Below are positions 9,260-20,356 of a stretch of DNA of 64,000 bases, piece after piece. The notes under the pieces are model-generated. The model was not told the DNA's origin, searched no databases, and was given only the letters and a program-made list of their open reading frames with translations. The stretch lies in assembly GCA_027625915.1 (NCBI GenBank), contig JANTQA010000033.1, positions 6,944,001 to 7,008,000 on the forward strand, in the 5' to 3' direction. Position numbers and translations under genes: made by a program. Origin of the DNA: Anaeramoeba flamelloides (lineage: Eukaryota; Metamonada; Anaeramoebidae). Each line of letters opens with the position of its first letter. Position 1 is the stretch's first letter.

Positions 9260-12200
9260 ATGACAAACACTCAAAATATCCGAATAATTTGTTCGTTAAG
9301 CTTTTCAGAAATTTGCTCCTTAACAAATTACCTTAATAGTACAAACAAAACAATTGAACAAACATCCAATTTTAATGCTGACTCAATAGAAAATGACATT
9401 CAATTAGAACCAACACTTTTCACGTACAAATATATTTGTGGAGGTGAACTACCAGTGAAGTCGATCAGCAAAGAATTTATACTACATTTATTGAATGCAG
9501 ATTTACACCAGTCAAGTATACATGGTCTTGTTTCAACTTTGTCCTTGTGTGATGGAATAATTATAACAATCAATTGCTTAACAGGTAAAATGATCCTTGT
9601 TTGAAAAAATGCATTCAATCCATTTTCTCTTTGTATGTCAATTTCAAATTGAATTTTTTCAAAAAACAAACCTTTTTATCACACTACTATCACTAATTAA
9701 GATCACTGCCATTTTTTTTCTCCATTTGTGCTCGTCTTGGAATAACAAGTTGGGAACAATTTCACTTCGTTTCCTTTTTACTTACAATACCTTGCTTTAA
9801 TATTTAAAAAAAGTAAAAAATAAGGTGTCTCAGTAAATTTCAAAGAGAACTCCTAAAATATGAAACGTCGATTCACTATCTTTTGTTTTGAGGTACCAAT
9901 TACTCATCTGAGCTAAGATTGTAACCAAATACCCGGGTTAAAACACCACCAATGCTACCTCATACTTTGTTGTAAAAGTAGCTCCGATTTTGAGATCTTG
10001 ATTGCCAGAGCTTGAAAATAAATGAACTTTGTTTCCTAAAAATACTTTTGTAATCTTGAAAACAAATATTTAAATTTGCTCATTGGGCTTGTCGATCATA
10101 TTTTTCATGATTTTATGAAATAGTCTATTTTTTTTTATCTCTTGACTTAAAACTCAAAATTTATCAAAAAGGCAAGGTAGGTTAGGTTAGGTTAGATTAG
10201 ATGAGTAACGACTAACCTAACTTGAACTAAGCCAAATTGAAATACAGTTGAGTTAACTTGATTTCATTTTCTATTTCAAGACATTTTAAATTGTTTACTC
10301 AAGATTTTTGAATTCACTCGTAACACAAGTAATAATCAATTTACATTCGATAAGATATTTGTTTTTCATTGTTGATAACTATTTTGGGAAATCAGTGAAA
10401 CGCATTTTGTCAATCAAAACATTCTGAGAAATCACACAAATCACATAAATCACAGAAACTGAAAATGAAAATGAAAAGTAAATACAACTAAAAGAAGAAA
10501 AAAATTAACTTCAAAGCGTGATCCAAAATTTCCATTCCCAAAACCAAACAAAGAATTCAAATCATTTTCTTTTGAAAAGACTGGATTTAAGGGCTATCTG
10601 AATTTCTTTTATTATTATTAATTGAAAAAACGAAGCTTATTTAGATCTCCTTTTAAACCCCATTCCAAAAATTTGAACACACCCAAAAACAAAAATAGGC
10701 AAAAAAAAACCATAATTTTTGAATTTTTCCAAACAAACATTAGATTAAATCACTTTAAAGTTACCCAATATTAATACTTTTTAAAGTAATCATTTTCATC
10801 AAAACAAAAGATTAAAATAAAACGAAAAAATAACAACTGGCGTGTACATAATGATGAAATGAGCGCAACAAAAAAATGTATTACTAAATTTGTAGAAATT
10901 TCACGAACAATTATCGATCAATCAAAAGGTTGGATTTCATGGTCTAATTTCGTGTTATTATTTTTATTTAACTGAACCAACACTAACTTTCTGCCAATCA
11001 TTGAAAAAACAATTTCTATCGAACCGAAAAAGATACCTATTTGGAAAAAATGAAAAAAAAAAAAAAAAACAGAATAGACAAAAAAATGATCAAAATATTT
11101 TGTAAAAATCAAAATTATTTCAAAATTGAAAGGAATCGGAGGTGTTGTTATATTTTAACTGCTTTAACTTGTGTTCAAATTTTGGAATTTAGTTTAGTTT
11201 TGAAATTTAGTTTATATTCGAGATCCAATTAGCACTTTTCTTGATCTTAAAAAAAAGTTAAATTTTTAAAGAAATTTTGAATGACAGATCAATCAAAGAT
11301 AAATCCCTTACCAAAGGATAATATTACAAAAACTGTTATTGTGATTAAAACTTCCATTTTGAATTTAATCATTTATTTTTTCTTTTATTAACAGATCATA
11401 CTTTTTGTATTCAGTTTCTGTGATTTCTGTGATTTCTGTGATTTCTGTGATTTCTGTGATTTCTGTGATTTCTGTGATTTGTCTTACTGCTTTGAATCAA
11501 AAAATATGTTTTACTTTTTTTCCATAACATAAATTCCAAAAAAATTGTTTTTATAAAAAATTCAAACCTTTTTTAGGAAACAAAGTTCATTTATTTTCAA
11601 GATAAATCAATTAATATCCCAAAAGAATAGATACATTTAAAATAAAGAATGGAATAAGTATAAAGGTATTTTAATTCAGGCATTTGATTCTTCCTTGACT
11701 CATATGATTATCGATAACTTAAATGTGAGCTAAAAAGGTAAAATTTGAACTTAAAGATGAATTCTATAAGATGAAAATTTTATCACATTTGAAATACAAA
11801 TGCCTGTTTTGAATTTCCAATGTAAAAAATGTTTTACTTGATCTTCTATTATTTATTGTTCCATTATAATAAGTTAAGAAAAAAATGATTATTTTAGTTC
11901 ACTCATCATTAAATATTAAAAAAATAAAATATAAAAAAAACAAGTTAGACAAAATGATGAATTTTATTAACATTTAACACATTAATAAGAAAGTTTATTT
12001 GCAATATAAACATAATCTACAAGAACTTCAAATTCTTGAGGCTATTGTATTTATTGTTTTTAACAGTATGGCCATTTTTAAAAGTCTATTGTAGAGAAAA
12101 AAAGGTTTTTGTTGGATAAAAAATTGTAAATCGAATTTTAGTTTATTTCAACTTTGGGATATTTACTTTGATAGATAATAACTAATAGCTTTGAAAATAC

Positions 12201-15200
12201 TGTACCCCACCTAATAAAACTGAAATATAGAAAAAAAATCCCTTATTATAATTCTAGAAAAGTGTCAGTAGAGTGCCGTAAAGTGCATAGGTTTTCTTGA
12301 GGTTTTCTATTTTATTTGTGAAGTGTTCTAGGTTTTTTTTACTTTTCGAAATAAACCGAAAATTTATTAAAATTTTCTGTTTATTTCAAAAAGTAAAAAA
12401 AACTAAGGAAAATCTATTGATTTTCCAAATAAATAGAAAACTCAAAAAAACCTAACGAAAATCTATCGATTTTCCAAATAAACAGAAAACTCAAGAAAAC
12501 CTAACGGCGCTTTTTTCTAATTTAAGAAATTAAAAGAAAATTTTTGAATTTTTCTTTTTATTTCTCAAATTAAAATAAAACCTAAATGCGCTTTTCCATA
12601 ATTCAAAAGAATTGAGTAAAATCCCTTTGATTTTGCTCTATTCTTTTGAATTCTGGAAAACCTAACGAAAAGTGTCCGTCAAGTGCCTAGCTTTTCCAGA
12701 ATTCAAAAGAATGGAGAAAAATCTTTGATTTTACCCAATTCTTTTAAATTCTGGAAAAGCTAACGGCGGTTTTTTTTACTTTTTGAAATAAACAGAAAAT
12801 TTATTTAAATTTTCAGTTCATTTCAAAAATTAAAAAAAACCTAACGGAAAATCAAAAAAAAAATATTTTTTCCAATTTAAAAGAACAAATAATTCTTTAA
12901 TAGTCCAAATAATTGATTACCTTTTTGAAAGATATTCATCAGATTTAAAATGCTTTTGAAATATCAGAAAATGACTCTTTTAACAAGAAGAATAAAATTT
13001 TTCAAATTTTTTTTACTATTAAATTTGAAAAAAATCTTTCTAGAACCTGGAAAATTGGATTTTCTCACATAAATTGGATATTTTAAAAATAATTATTGAT
13101 CAAAGATCTCTTATTGACCAATAATGCTGATTATAAGTGAACTTATTAAAAAATAAAATATTCGCAAATTTTAATTGTTTTTGAAATAATTTTTTCATGA
13201 TTGTAATTTGAACTTCAGAAGCCTCTTTGATAAAGTTATACACCAAAAGATTTTCTTCAAAATTTAAATGATTACCCCTTTGAAAATAAACACAAAGGAG
13301 GAAGGAACTGGTATCAAAGAGTATTCTTATTTCAATAAAAATGATTGTTCTAATACTTACTTTCAGTATAGTTTATTTATCATTCAATATTTTTTCCAGT
13401 TTATATCTAAGGAAATAAGACAAAATTTTAAATTTGAAAAATTTTTTATAAAATTTTGTGATAAAATTAAAAATAATTGTTAAACAAATTTATTTTTTTT
13501 TGAGAAAAAAATATATCTGTAATTAGATTGTATCATTTATAAAATTGTTGTTTACATTAAAATGAGAAAATTTGAATATATTTAGGTTGATCACAGAGGG
13601 ATACAGCTTTAAGCTAGATACCTAAACTTCAAAAAATCAAGTTTGAAAATTTTTGAAGAAATTAAAGAGACAATAAAAAAAACCCAATTATTTTTGAATT
13701 CGAAAAAAAAAAAAACCAACAGTTAGTTTTATCATTACACACTACTGAATATATGCATGATTTTAAACCGTGACCCATTGAAAAGCAATCAAAATTCCTC
13801 TTTAGAATCGAATAAAAAAAAAACAAAAACTCTCGCATTAGGTTTTCTCATGTTTCTCTGATCTATTCTAAAAATCAATTTATTTTCAAAACAAACATAA
13901 AATTTGAGAAAAATAGGCACTCCTCAATTAGTAGTCAATAACCCAATAAAAATTTAATAAGTAAACAAAAATACAATTTCCATAATTTGTGAAAAAAAAA
14001 AATAAAAATAAAAAAAAAATGTTCTCCTATTCTTTCGTACTAAAAAATAAAATTATTTTTCAAAATATTATTATTAAAATTTTTATAGAACCAATCTTAA
14101 TAAAAAATGAAATGAAAAAGATCATTCCTATTCTTTCCAGATTTAAGTTACAGCCAATTTTTTTTTTTGACAGCTTTGAAACACTTTTCTCGAGTGACCC
14201 AGATTTAAATGAAATTTATGATAAATTAAGATCTTATGTCGATGCATTGAACGAAGTCATTTCAACCACTGGTTTCCAAGATTTTAACACCAAGGTAGAC
14301 CCAACCAAGGGTAACATCTTATTTGGCCAATATGAAGATCATTGGGCATTTTCGATTGTTTCTTTTTCTAAAATGTATGCAAAGAAATTTGGAATTAATG
14401 AAGACAAAATGACAAATAAGTTATGGAATGATATTGCGTTTGATGCCAAAAAGAAAAAGTTCATCAAATTGAAGGCAACTGTTAATAATAAATCATTAAA
14501 AAGGTGTTTTATACAATTTATCTTGGAACCAATATATAAAATATACCAATTAAAATTTGACAAAGATGTTTCATTAATTAAAACAATGATGAAAAGAATA
14601 GGCTTAAAAGAACCACAAAATTGCAATAATTGGAATAATCTTCGTTTTTATAAATATCTTATGAAAAATTGGTTACCACTTACAGAATTATTCTTTAATA
14701 CAATAGTCTTCCAAATACCTTCACCAAAAGATGCTCAAAAATTGAAAAACAACGAATTATATACAGGCCCACTAAGCGACAATGTTTGATTTTATAAAAT
14801 TTTTTCTTTTGGAATATTTTTTTCTTTTTTCGATTTTATACACATCACAACACCAAATAAAAATAATCCAAAAACATTTATTTTTATTTATTGAAAATTA
14901 GAAGCAAATTAATCAAAAATGTTATATTTGCTTATATATGACTGTATAATTACATCAAGACATGAATCTGAAAAATAAACAGAACTTTAGTTTCATTAAT
15001 TTAAACCAACTTTAAAAGAATATAAAATACTACTAATACTACTACTAATAATAAAATTAATAATATACACTTTGTAAGATTGTTAACAAAAAAATATTTT
15101 TTTATTTTGAATTTATTTTTTCAAAGATTGATGAAATAATTTTTAATATTGAACCCTTTCTATCTAATTTATATTTAATTATTAATAGTATCTATAAAAT

Positions 15201-18200
15201 CTAAATTTATATATTCGTTCAAAACACAATAATTTAAAAAAAAATATTTTTTATTCTTTTTTATTTTGGATCATACTAATTATAAATCTTTTTACTTTTT
15301 TAATTCTTTGGGTATTTTTTTTTTTTTTTTTAATAGATTACAAAATTTTTTTCTAATTAATTTTCAATCACATCTTATAATATTAAAAATAATATTTTCT
15401 TTTCGAACGAAAAAATCCAATTTAGTGAAGAGGAATTGTGTAATTTTTTTGAAAAAAATAAAGTGCATTAAAAGAAAAAATTGCCTAATAAAAAAAAAAA
15501 GCACAAATATCCCAAAAAAAAATGATTTTTCATTTTTTATTTTTGGAAAAAACCCTATATTTTTTGAATTATGTTGGAAAATAAACTCTTTTTCAAATAA
15601 AAGGGTAAAGAAATTTTCAAGAATTATTCATAATTGAATCAAATTAATTATAGTATCATTCTAAAATATACAAAACACTTTAAAACATAAAAAAACACTC
15701 AAAAAAATATTTAAAACCCCCCTAAAACAAAACAATAAAAATTAAAATTAAATATTTTAAAAATAGGTGTTTACTTTTATTTGAAATGAGAAATCTCGTT
15801 TTGTAAATGGCAAAGAAAAAAAATTATCAAACCAATAACAACTTTTGAATCCGTTGAATTGGGGAAAAGTTTGTTATAAGTTATTGATAACTCTTTACAC
15901 GTCAAACTTTTGTTCTTTAAAGTCTCATTTTCAAGATAAAGACACAATTCATCTGGTTCTTTTGTTGGAATTGTTTTTTTTTTAATATTTTCAATTTTCT
16001 TTGTTCCAGAAACCAATCCAATAATGGTCTTTCTTAATTCCTATTTCTAGCTCATTTGAAATCAAACTTAAACTGTTTCCATTTAGACACTGTCAGATTA
16101 TTTCCAAATTGGTTTCTTCTTATCTTTTTTTTTTTTTTTTTTAATTTTTCGTACTGTTAAATATCCATAAATAAAAAAACAAAAAATGAAAAAATGAATA
16201 ATTAAAATGAAAATCACCAATAAGTAATTCTCTTATTAACATCATTTTCAATATTATTGATTATTTGAGAGGTGTACCCTTTTGTTTGAAAAAGAGTTTA
16301 GTTTAAATAACAATTGATTCATTTTTTTTCTTTTAGTACAGATTTCAAACAACTCCTATAATAATATTTCTACATGCATAAATATTTCAAAAAAAAATTC
16401 ATCACATTTTTTAGATTCTTTACTTTGTTTTTTTTTTTTTCAGTACCGTTAGTTCGGTAATTTGGAATTACAAAAAAAGAAAAGAAAAGAAAAGAAAAAA
16501 AGAAAAGAAAAGAAAACAAAAAAAAAAAAGAATTGATAAATTCTAGGAAAAATAAATCATTTAAATTTTTGATAAATTCCATTTAATTATTTTCAATATT
16601 ATATAAGCTATTTCCAATAAAGTGGGGCAAATTTATTTTAAAATATAGCTTTTAAACACAATCTATAAAAAAGCATTTAAACATCCAAAATAATTAACCA
16701 TCATTTATAGATTCTTGATAATAATTCAATTCGTTTCTTAGTATTGTATTACTTAAATAAAAGATATTAAATTTTCTGATCTCGATTTTATCTGATATTT
16801 TTCGGTGCTAAAATTGGTGTTTATTATTTTCTTTTTGTTTGAAAAACCCGTTTTCATAACTTTTTAATCACAACAAATTTTAAAATAGAATTGAAAACAT
16901 ATAACTGTATTTTATTGTTTAAAAAATCATTTGTAACCTTTCCATATTTACAGTTTTTTTAGAAAAATTGGTCGTACATTGTTTTCACCAAAAAAAGTAT
17001 GGATTTTTTTTTCATTTTTTGAAAATATTTCATCCAACTTATTTTAAAATAAATACCTTAGCCATTTATTCAATTGGTATTAATATTAAACTTAATTTGG
17101 TATCATTAATTAATGAATACTACCACTAACAAAGACTATTTTTTATGAAATGTAAAAAAAAATGCCCCACTTTTTTGGAAATACCTTATATTAAAAAAAA
17201 AAATATTTTTCTTTCTATTTTGGTTCTAATATTATATTTTTAAAATTATTTCTCAATTTTATCCAAATAAAATAGTTTTCACAAGCCATTCAACGTTGCA
17301 AAACGAACAATCCATTGATAATTTCTTTACCAAAAATCATCCCTTCTACAAATACACATGATGTTTTTTTATTTGGAAGAATTTTAAGTGGCACCATTGC
17401 GCTTAACGATTCTGTGTATTTTTCATTTACAGAAAAAACAAATAGAGGGATTGTATTAAAAAAAAAAAAAATTGAAATCACCAAACTTTATAAAATAGAT
17501 GGTTATCAATTAATTAAAATTGAAAAATTACATTGTGGTAATTTAATTGCATTGAGGATTCCAAAAACACTACACAATTATGATATTTTATCAATTAGTT
17601 CTGAAAAGGAATGTTTCCCCATTAAAAATTTTTACCAAGTAGACAATTCTGTATCTTCAAAGGTTCTAATAAAACATGCCAATATTTTACCAAATTTGTA
17701 CTCGGATTGCATATTCCTTTCAAGAATTGACCGAATGATAAAATTAAAAAGGGGTAAAAGGGGAGCAATAAAATTTAATTTTTATAATTTAAGTCATATG
17801 GAAAAAACTCTGAAGAAATTAAAAAAAAAATGGGAAAACATGCAGTTAATAATTTCTGATCCTCAGCCGATATACAGGGAAATTGTAACAAAGAAATCTA
17901 TCAAAATTACGAAAATTTTATCAAACAACACCAATAATGAAGATAACAACGAAAATAATTCAATAACAATTTCATGTGAACCCTTGGATAAAAAATATTA
18001 TTCCGACATAAAAAAAAGTAAACTTTTTATTAAAGAAATAAATAATAATTTGGATCAATATTTTATTGAAAATCATAACTGGGAAACCAATGAATCAAAG
18101 AAAATTTGGAGTTTTGGTGAAAATTATCAAAATACAAATCTCTTAATGAATTTATGCAACAGCAACAACAACAACAACAAAATAAATGAAATCAAAGAAT

Positions 18201-18724
18201 TTGTTCTTGAAAGTTTTAATTCATTAATGAAAAAAGGACCGTTGTGCAATGAAGAAATGATGGGAGTTCAAATTAATATTGAAAGCATAAATTTACCAAA
18301 AAAAAAAACCGTCTCAAATAAAAAAATAATTGAAATAATTCGCTCCGCAATGGAAGAATGTGTTTTGCTCTCAAAGCCAACACTTGTTGAACCCATTAAT
18401 ACATGTGTCATAATAACACCAAAAAACCAAACAGAGAACGTATATAATACCATTCGTCAAGTCAATGGAGAATTGATTGAACATATCAAAGACCAAAAAT
18501 TTGATATACTTTCATTTTTAATACCCCAACGCTACTCCTCTGATATCAGAAAAAAAATCCGTTCAAACACAAAAGGAATGGCCTTTTCTGAAATTACCGA
18601 ACACCATTGGCAAAAAATAAATGATGACCCCTATGATACCAATTTAGATACATTTAAAATTATCATACAAATCCGAAAAGAAAAGGATTTAGACCTTACA
18701 ATCCCTAAAATAATGGAGAAATAA
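9260..18724 (+). CDS. Divergent eEF2-like protein with lost GTPase and diphthamide motifs
   Basis: Three exons, 9260-9584, 14089-14783 and 17276-18724, join in phase (phase 1, then phase 0) into 822 residues, close to eEF2 length. It can be followed through every eEF2 domain. Exon 1 has NIRIICSLSF..., then EFILHLLNADLHQSS, then VSTLSLCDGIIITINC (G domain). Exon 2 has ILFGQYEDHWAFSI, then KLWNDIAFDAKKKKF, then FQIPSPKDAQK and LYTGPLSDN. Exon 3 has the domain II 'FLFGRILSGTI', domain III, a 'KIWSFGENYQNTNLL' segment, and the C-terminal 'SNTKGMAFSEITEHHWQKI'. The functional residues are gone. The P-loop (AHVDHGKST in eEF2) is CSLSFSEICS at 11-20, DxPGH is NADLH at 79-83, and NKMD is DSFE at 136-139. 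The domain IV loop is PKKKTVSNKK without the modified His. eEF2 normally translocates the ribosome; this protein should not bind GTP normally, so its role is unknown. EFL1 and Snu114 fit less well (length, C-terminus). An intact eEF2 presumably lies elsewhere. Very AT-biased codons. Confidence 0.88.
10176..10218. repeat. Telomere-like GGTTA tract with an opposed CTAACC copy
   Basis: GGTAGGTTAGGTTAGGTTAG and GATTAG on the + strand, then ten bases later ACTAACCTAAC in the opposite sense. TTAGG-type units resemble arthropod-style telomere repeats, but only about four units are present and they can fold back. Confidence 0.6.
11275..11520 (+). repeat. Dispersed repeat, family 6, copy 1
   Basis: Starts near ATGACAGATCAATCAAAGA, then TTATTTTTTCTTTTATTAAC and TTTCTGTGATT. 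Relatives at about 26905-27120 (ATGATAGATCAATCAAAGA..., TTATTTTTTCTTTTCTTAA) and, more weakly, 49990-50290. This copy has gained the 9-bp minisatellite. Confidence 0.55.
11415..11477. repeat. 9-bp minisatellite, TTTCTGTGA x7
   Basis: Seven exact tandem copies of TTTCTGTGA, then TTTGTCTT. Degenerate inverted units (AATCACACAAATCACATAAA) lie about 1 kb upstream at 10431-10456, suggesting expansion from a motif already present in the host repeat. Confidence 0.93.
12266..12850. repeat. Tandem array of hairpin modules with CCTAACG linkers (array A)
   Basis: At least five back-to-back imperfect palindromes. At 12330-12414 the arms are ACTTTTCGAAATAAACCG and its complement. At 12518-12580 they are ATTTAAGAAATTAAAAG and complement. 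At 12592-12660 and 12690-12758 they are TTCCAGAATTCAAAAGAAT-type, and at 12768-12836 ACTTTTTGAAATAAACAG. Between modules a non-palindromic linker recurs: CCTAACGAAAA, CCTAACGGCGC, GCTAACGGCGG, CCTAACGGAAA. Confidence 0.8.
15584..16298. mobile_element. TA-flanked inverted-repeat element, family 4, copy 1
   Basis: Termini AACTCTTTTTCAAATAAAAG (left) and CTTTTGTTTGAAAAAGAGTT (right), TA on both sides (15582-15583, 16299-16300). The interior is shared along its length with 37539-38244, for example AATTATTCATAATTGAATC, TTTCTTAATTCCTAT and CACTGTCAGATTATTT. A short minus-strand frame at 15777-16016 is broken in the sister copy, so I do not call it a gene. Confidence 0.85.
16611..17181. mobile_element. 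TA-flanked inverted-repeat element, family 3, copy 1
   Basis: Termini TTTCCAATAAAGTGGGGC and GCCCCACTTTTTTGGAAA, TA duplicates at 16609-16610 and 17182-17183. Close relative of 55199-55779 over the full length: shared GATTCTTGATAATAATTCAA, TTTTCTGATCTCGATTTTAT, ATTGGTCGTACATTGTTTTC. Non-coding. Confidence 0.9.
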
Positions 18725-20356
18725 TAATAATATATATATTTAGATGTATTTTCAAAATTTGATCAATCATTTTGAATCGCATATTTTTACTATATACTCC
18801 ACAATACCCAACACTTACCGAAAATTTCTCAGGTTTCAAAGAAAAAAATTAAAATGAAATTGATCGGTTAATAATATATTTTTTTTTGTTTTTTTGTTAT
18901 TTTCCATCCAGATTTTTATTATATTAATAATTTATCATAGTTCAAAGATAAATAAATTATGTTACTGAATTTTTTTTTTTGGTGTTTGAAAGAAAAAATT
19001 GTTTATTTTTGTATTTTTTTTAAAAAGTAATTCATTTGGAACTGAAAAAAAAATGAATTGTTAAAATTTTAAGCCTCACAAAAATCACAAAAACGTTTTT
19101 TTTTTAAACAAACTATTTTTAAAAACACAAAATTAGGTTTTATTAATAATGATTTCAGACAAAAATGAAATTTTTTAATTTGTTTTCAACTTTAGAGTCT
19201 AATATAAACAAATTTCTAAAATATAAACCTCAGGAAAACCCAAAAAAATAAAAATTTATTTTTTTTATAAATTTCCATTGTTAAATAATAAAATCACAAA
19301 AACTAAAAAAAATTGTTCAAAGGTTGAAAAATTAATTTTTTCAAGTTATTTTTCGAATTGTAGGTAATTAGACATTTTTTTTTAATTCTAAAATTATCTT
19401 TTCTCAGATAACTGTTTATAAATTCTAATTCTTTAAATCTTTTCATAACAATTTTATTTCAAATTTTTATATGAAAGGTATTTAAGTTATTTGGGGCTCA
19501 AAGGGAAATAGATAAAATATAAACAATATATATTGGATTATTTTTGAGAATTTTTCAATTTAAATATATATTGTAAAAACAAATTACAAATAATAATATT
19601 TTTTACATATTACTCTTTTTTTCTTATGAATCTGAACTTACTTTGAGTAAAAGGACTTCAATTTTTTTTTTTCAAATATCACTTATTTTTTATATTTAAC
19701 CTTTGGAGAGTAAATAAGAACTAAGTAGAATAATAAACAAATGTAAAAGTTGATATTCGCCTGAAATAACAAATTTAATAAAATCAATATATTTTCCGAA
19801 AAATTGAAAAACCTCAAATTCTTAGCTTACCCACTTAGAAAGAACGAACATCAAGGTTCATTTTGATCTCCTATTGAAGATCAAAGAAAATTCCAATTGA
19901 AATAAATATGATTTCTCAACAATCATTTAAACTGTTTCAATAACCTTAGAATAACATAAATTAAACTGGTGACTATAGATTTTGAAATAAAAAAAAAAGT
20001 TGTAAAAAAATTATGGATAAAAAAAAATATGAAAAACTAAAAAGTCAAAAATCTGAAAAAATGATTTCAATTTTGAAATTTCCAAAAATAAATTTTTCCT
20101 TCTAATAGGAATTCAAACCCTTTAGAAAAATGTAATTCACTCACCAAAACTGGACTCTTTGACTGGAAAATTGTTTAATTTAGTATTTTTAATTTCATAT
20201 TTGTTTAAGAAAAAAAAAAAAAAAATTCTAAAAAATTTTCAAACAAAAATTGCATTTTTAATAAAAATCATCAAAGAAAAAATAAATAAATAAAATTTTC
20301 AAAGTGTAACATTAATAAATATATATATATATATATAGCAAAACAAAAAATTATTA
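18725..20356. other. Convergent intergenic spacer
   Basis: Lies between the stop of the eEF2-like gene and the stop of the coiled-coil gene on the opposite strand. Highly A/T-rich, with a (TA)10 run at 20319-20338 just beyond the latter's stop. It probably holds both 3' UTRs; nothing else is recognised. Confidence 0.7.

Larger units (their letters stand above)
10011..11607. repeat. Long-spaced inverted repeat inside intron 1
   Basis: CTTGAAAATAAATGAACTTT (continuing GTTTCCTAAAAA) at 10011-10041 is matched in inverse by the TTTTTAGGAAACAAAG... block ending at 11607. Inside it, ATCACAGAAACTGAAAA (about 10451) faces TTCAGTTTCTGTGAT (about 11411). This looks like the two ends of a 1.6-kb element or of an inverted duplication. 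No coding sequence lies between them. Confidence 0.6.
9585..14088 (+). other. eEF2-like gene, intron 1 (4.5 kb)
   Basis: Donor ACAG|GTAAAA after the codons for NCLT; acceptor TTTATAG|AACC. The phase-1 join gives GAA and resumes the eEF2 alignment with no missing block. Contents: an inverted pair (10011-10044 with 11573-11607), a GGTTA tract (10176-10199), a family 7 fragment (10840-11230), a 9-bp minisatellite (11415-11477), a family 6 copy (11275-11520) and a hairpin array (12266-12850). The open frame ahead of 14089 is intron read-through. Confidence 0.8.
14784..17275 (+). other. eEF2-like gene, intron 2 (2.5 kb)
   Basis: Donor GACAAT|GTTTGA, acceptor AAAATAG|TTTTCA, phase 0. Joined residues GPLSDN + FSQAIQRCKTNNPL match eEF2 without a gap. 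The intron carries two inserted elements, 15584-16298 and 16611-17181, which together occupy half of it. Confidence 0.82.

Noticed and set aside
9049..9336. Overlapping small frames just before the eEF2-like start
   Set aside because: They lie in or read out of a family 5 repeat whose other copies are non-coding.
11415..11477. Possible CRISPR-like array
   Set aside because: Nine-base units are contiguous with no spacers, and the genome is eukaryotic.
13989..14088. N-terminal 33 codons of the open frame ahead of eEF2-like exon 2
   Set aside because: Lys/Asn/Ile-rich read-through of intron; homology begins exactly at the AG at 14087-14088 and the phase matches the donor at 9585.
15777..16016. 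79-codon minus-strand frame
   Set aside because: Inside a TIR element; the sister element at 37539 has indels that break it.
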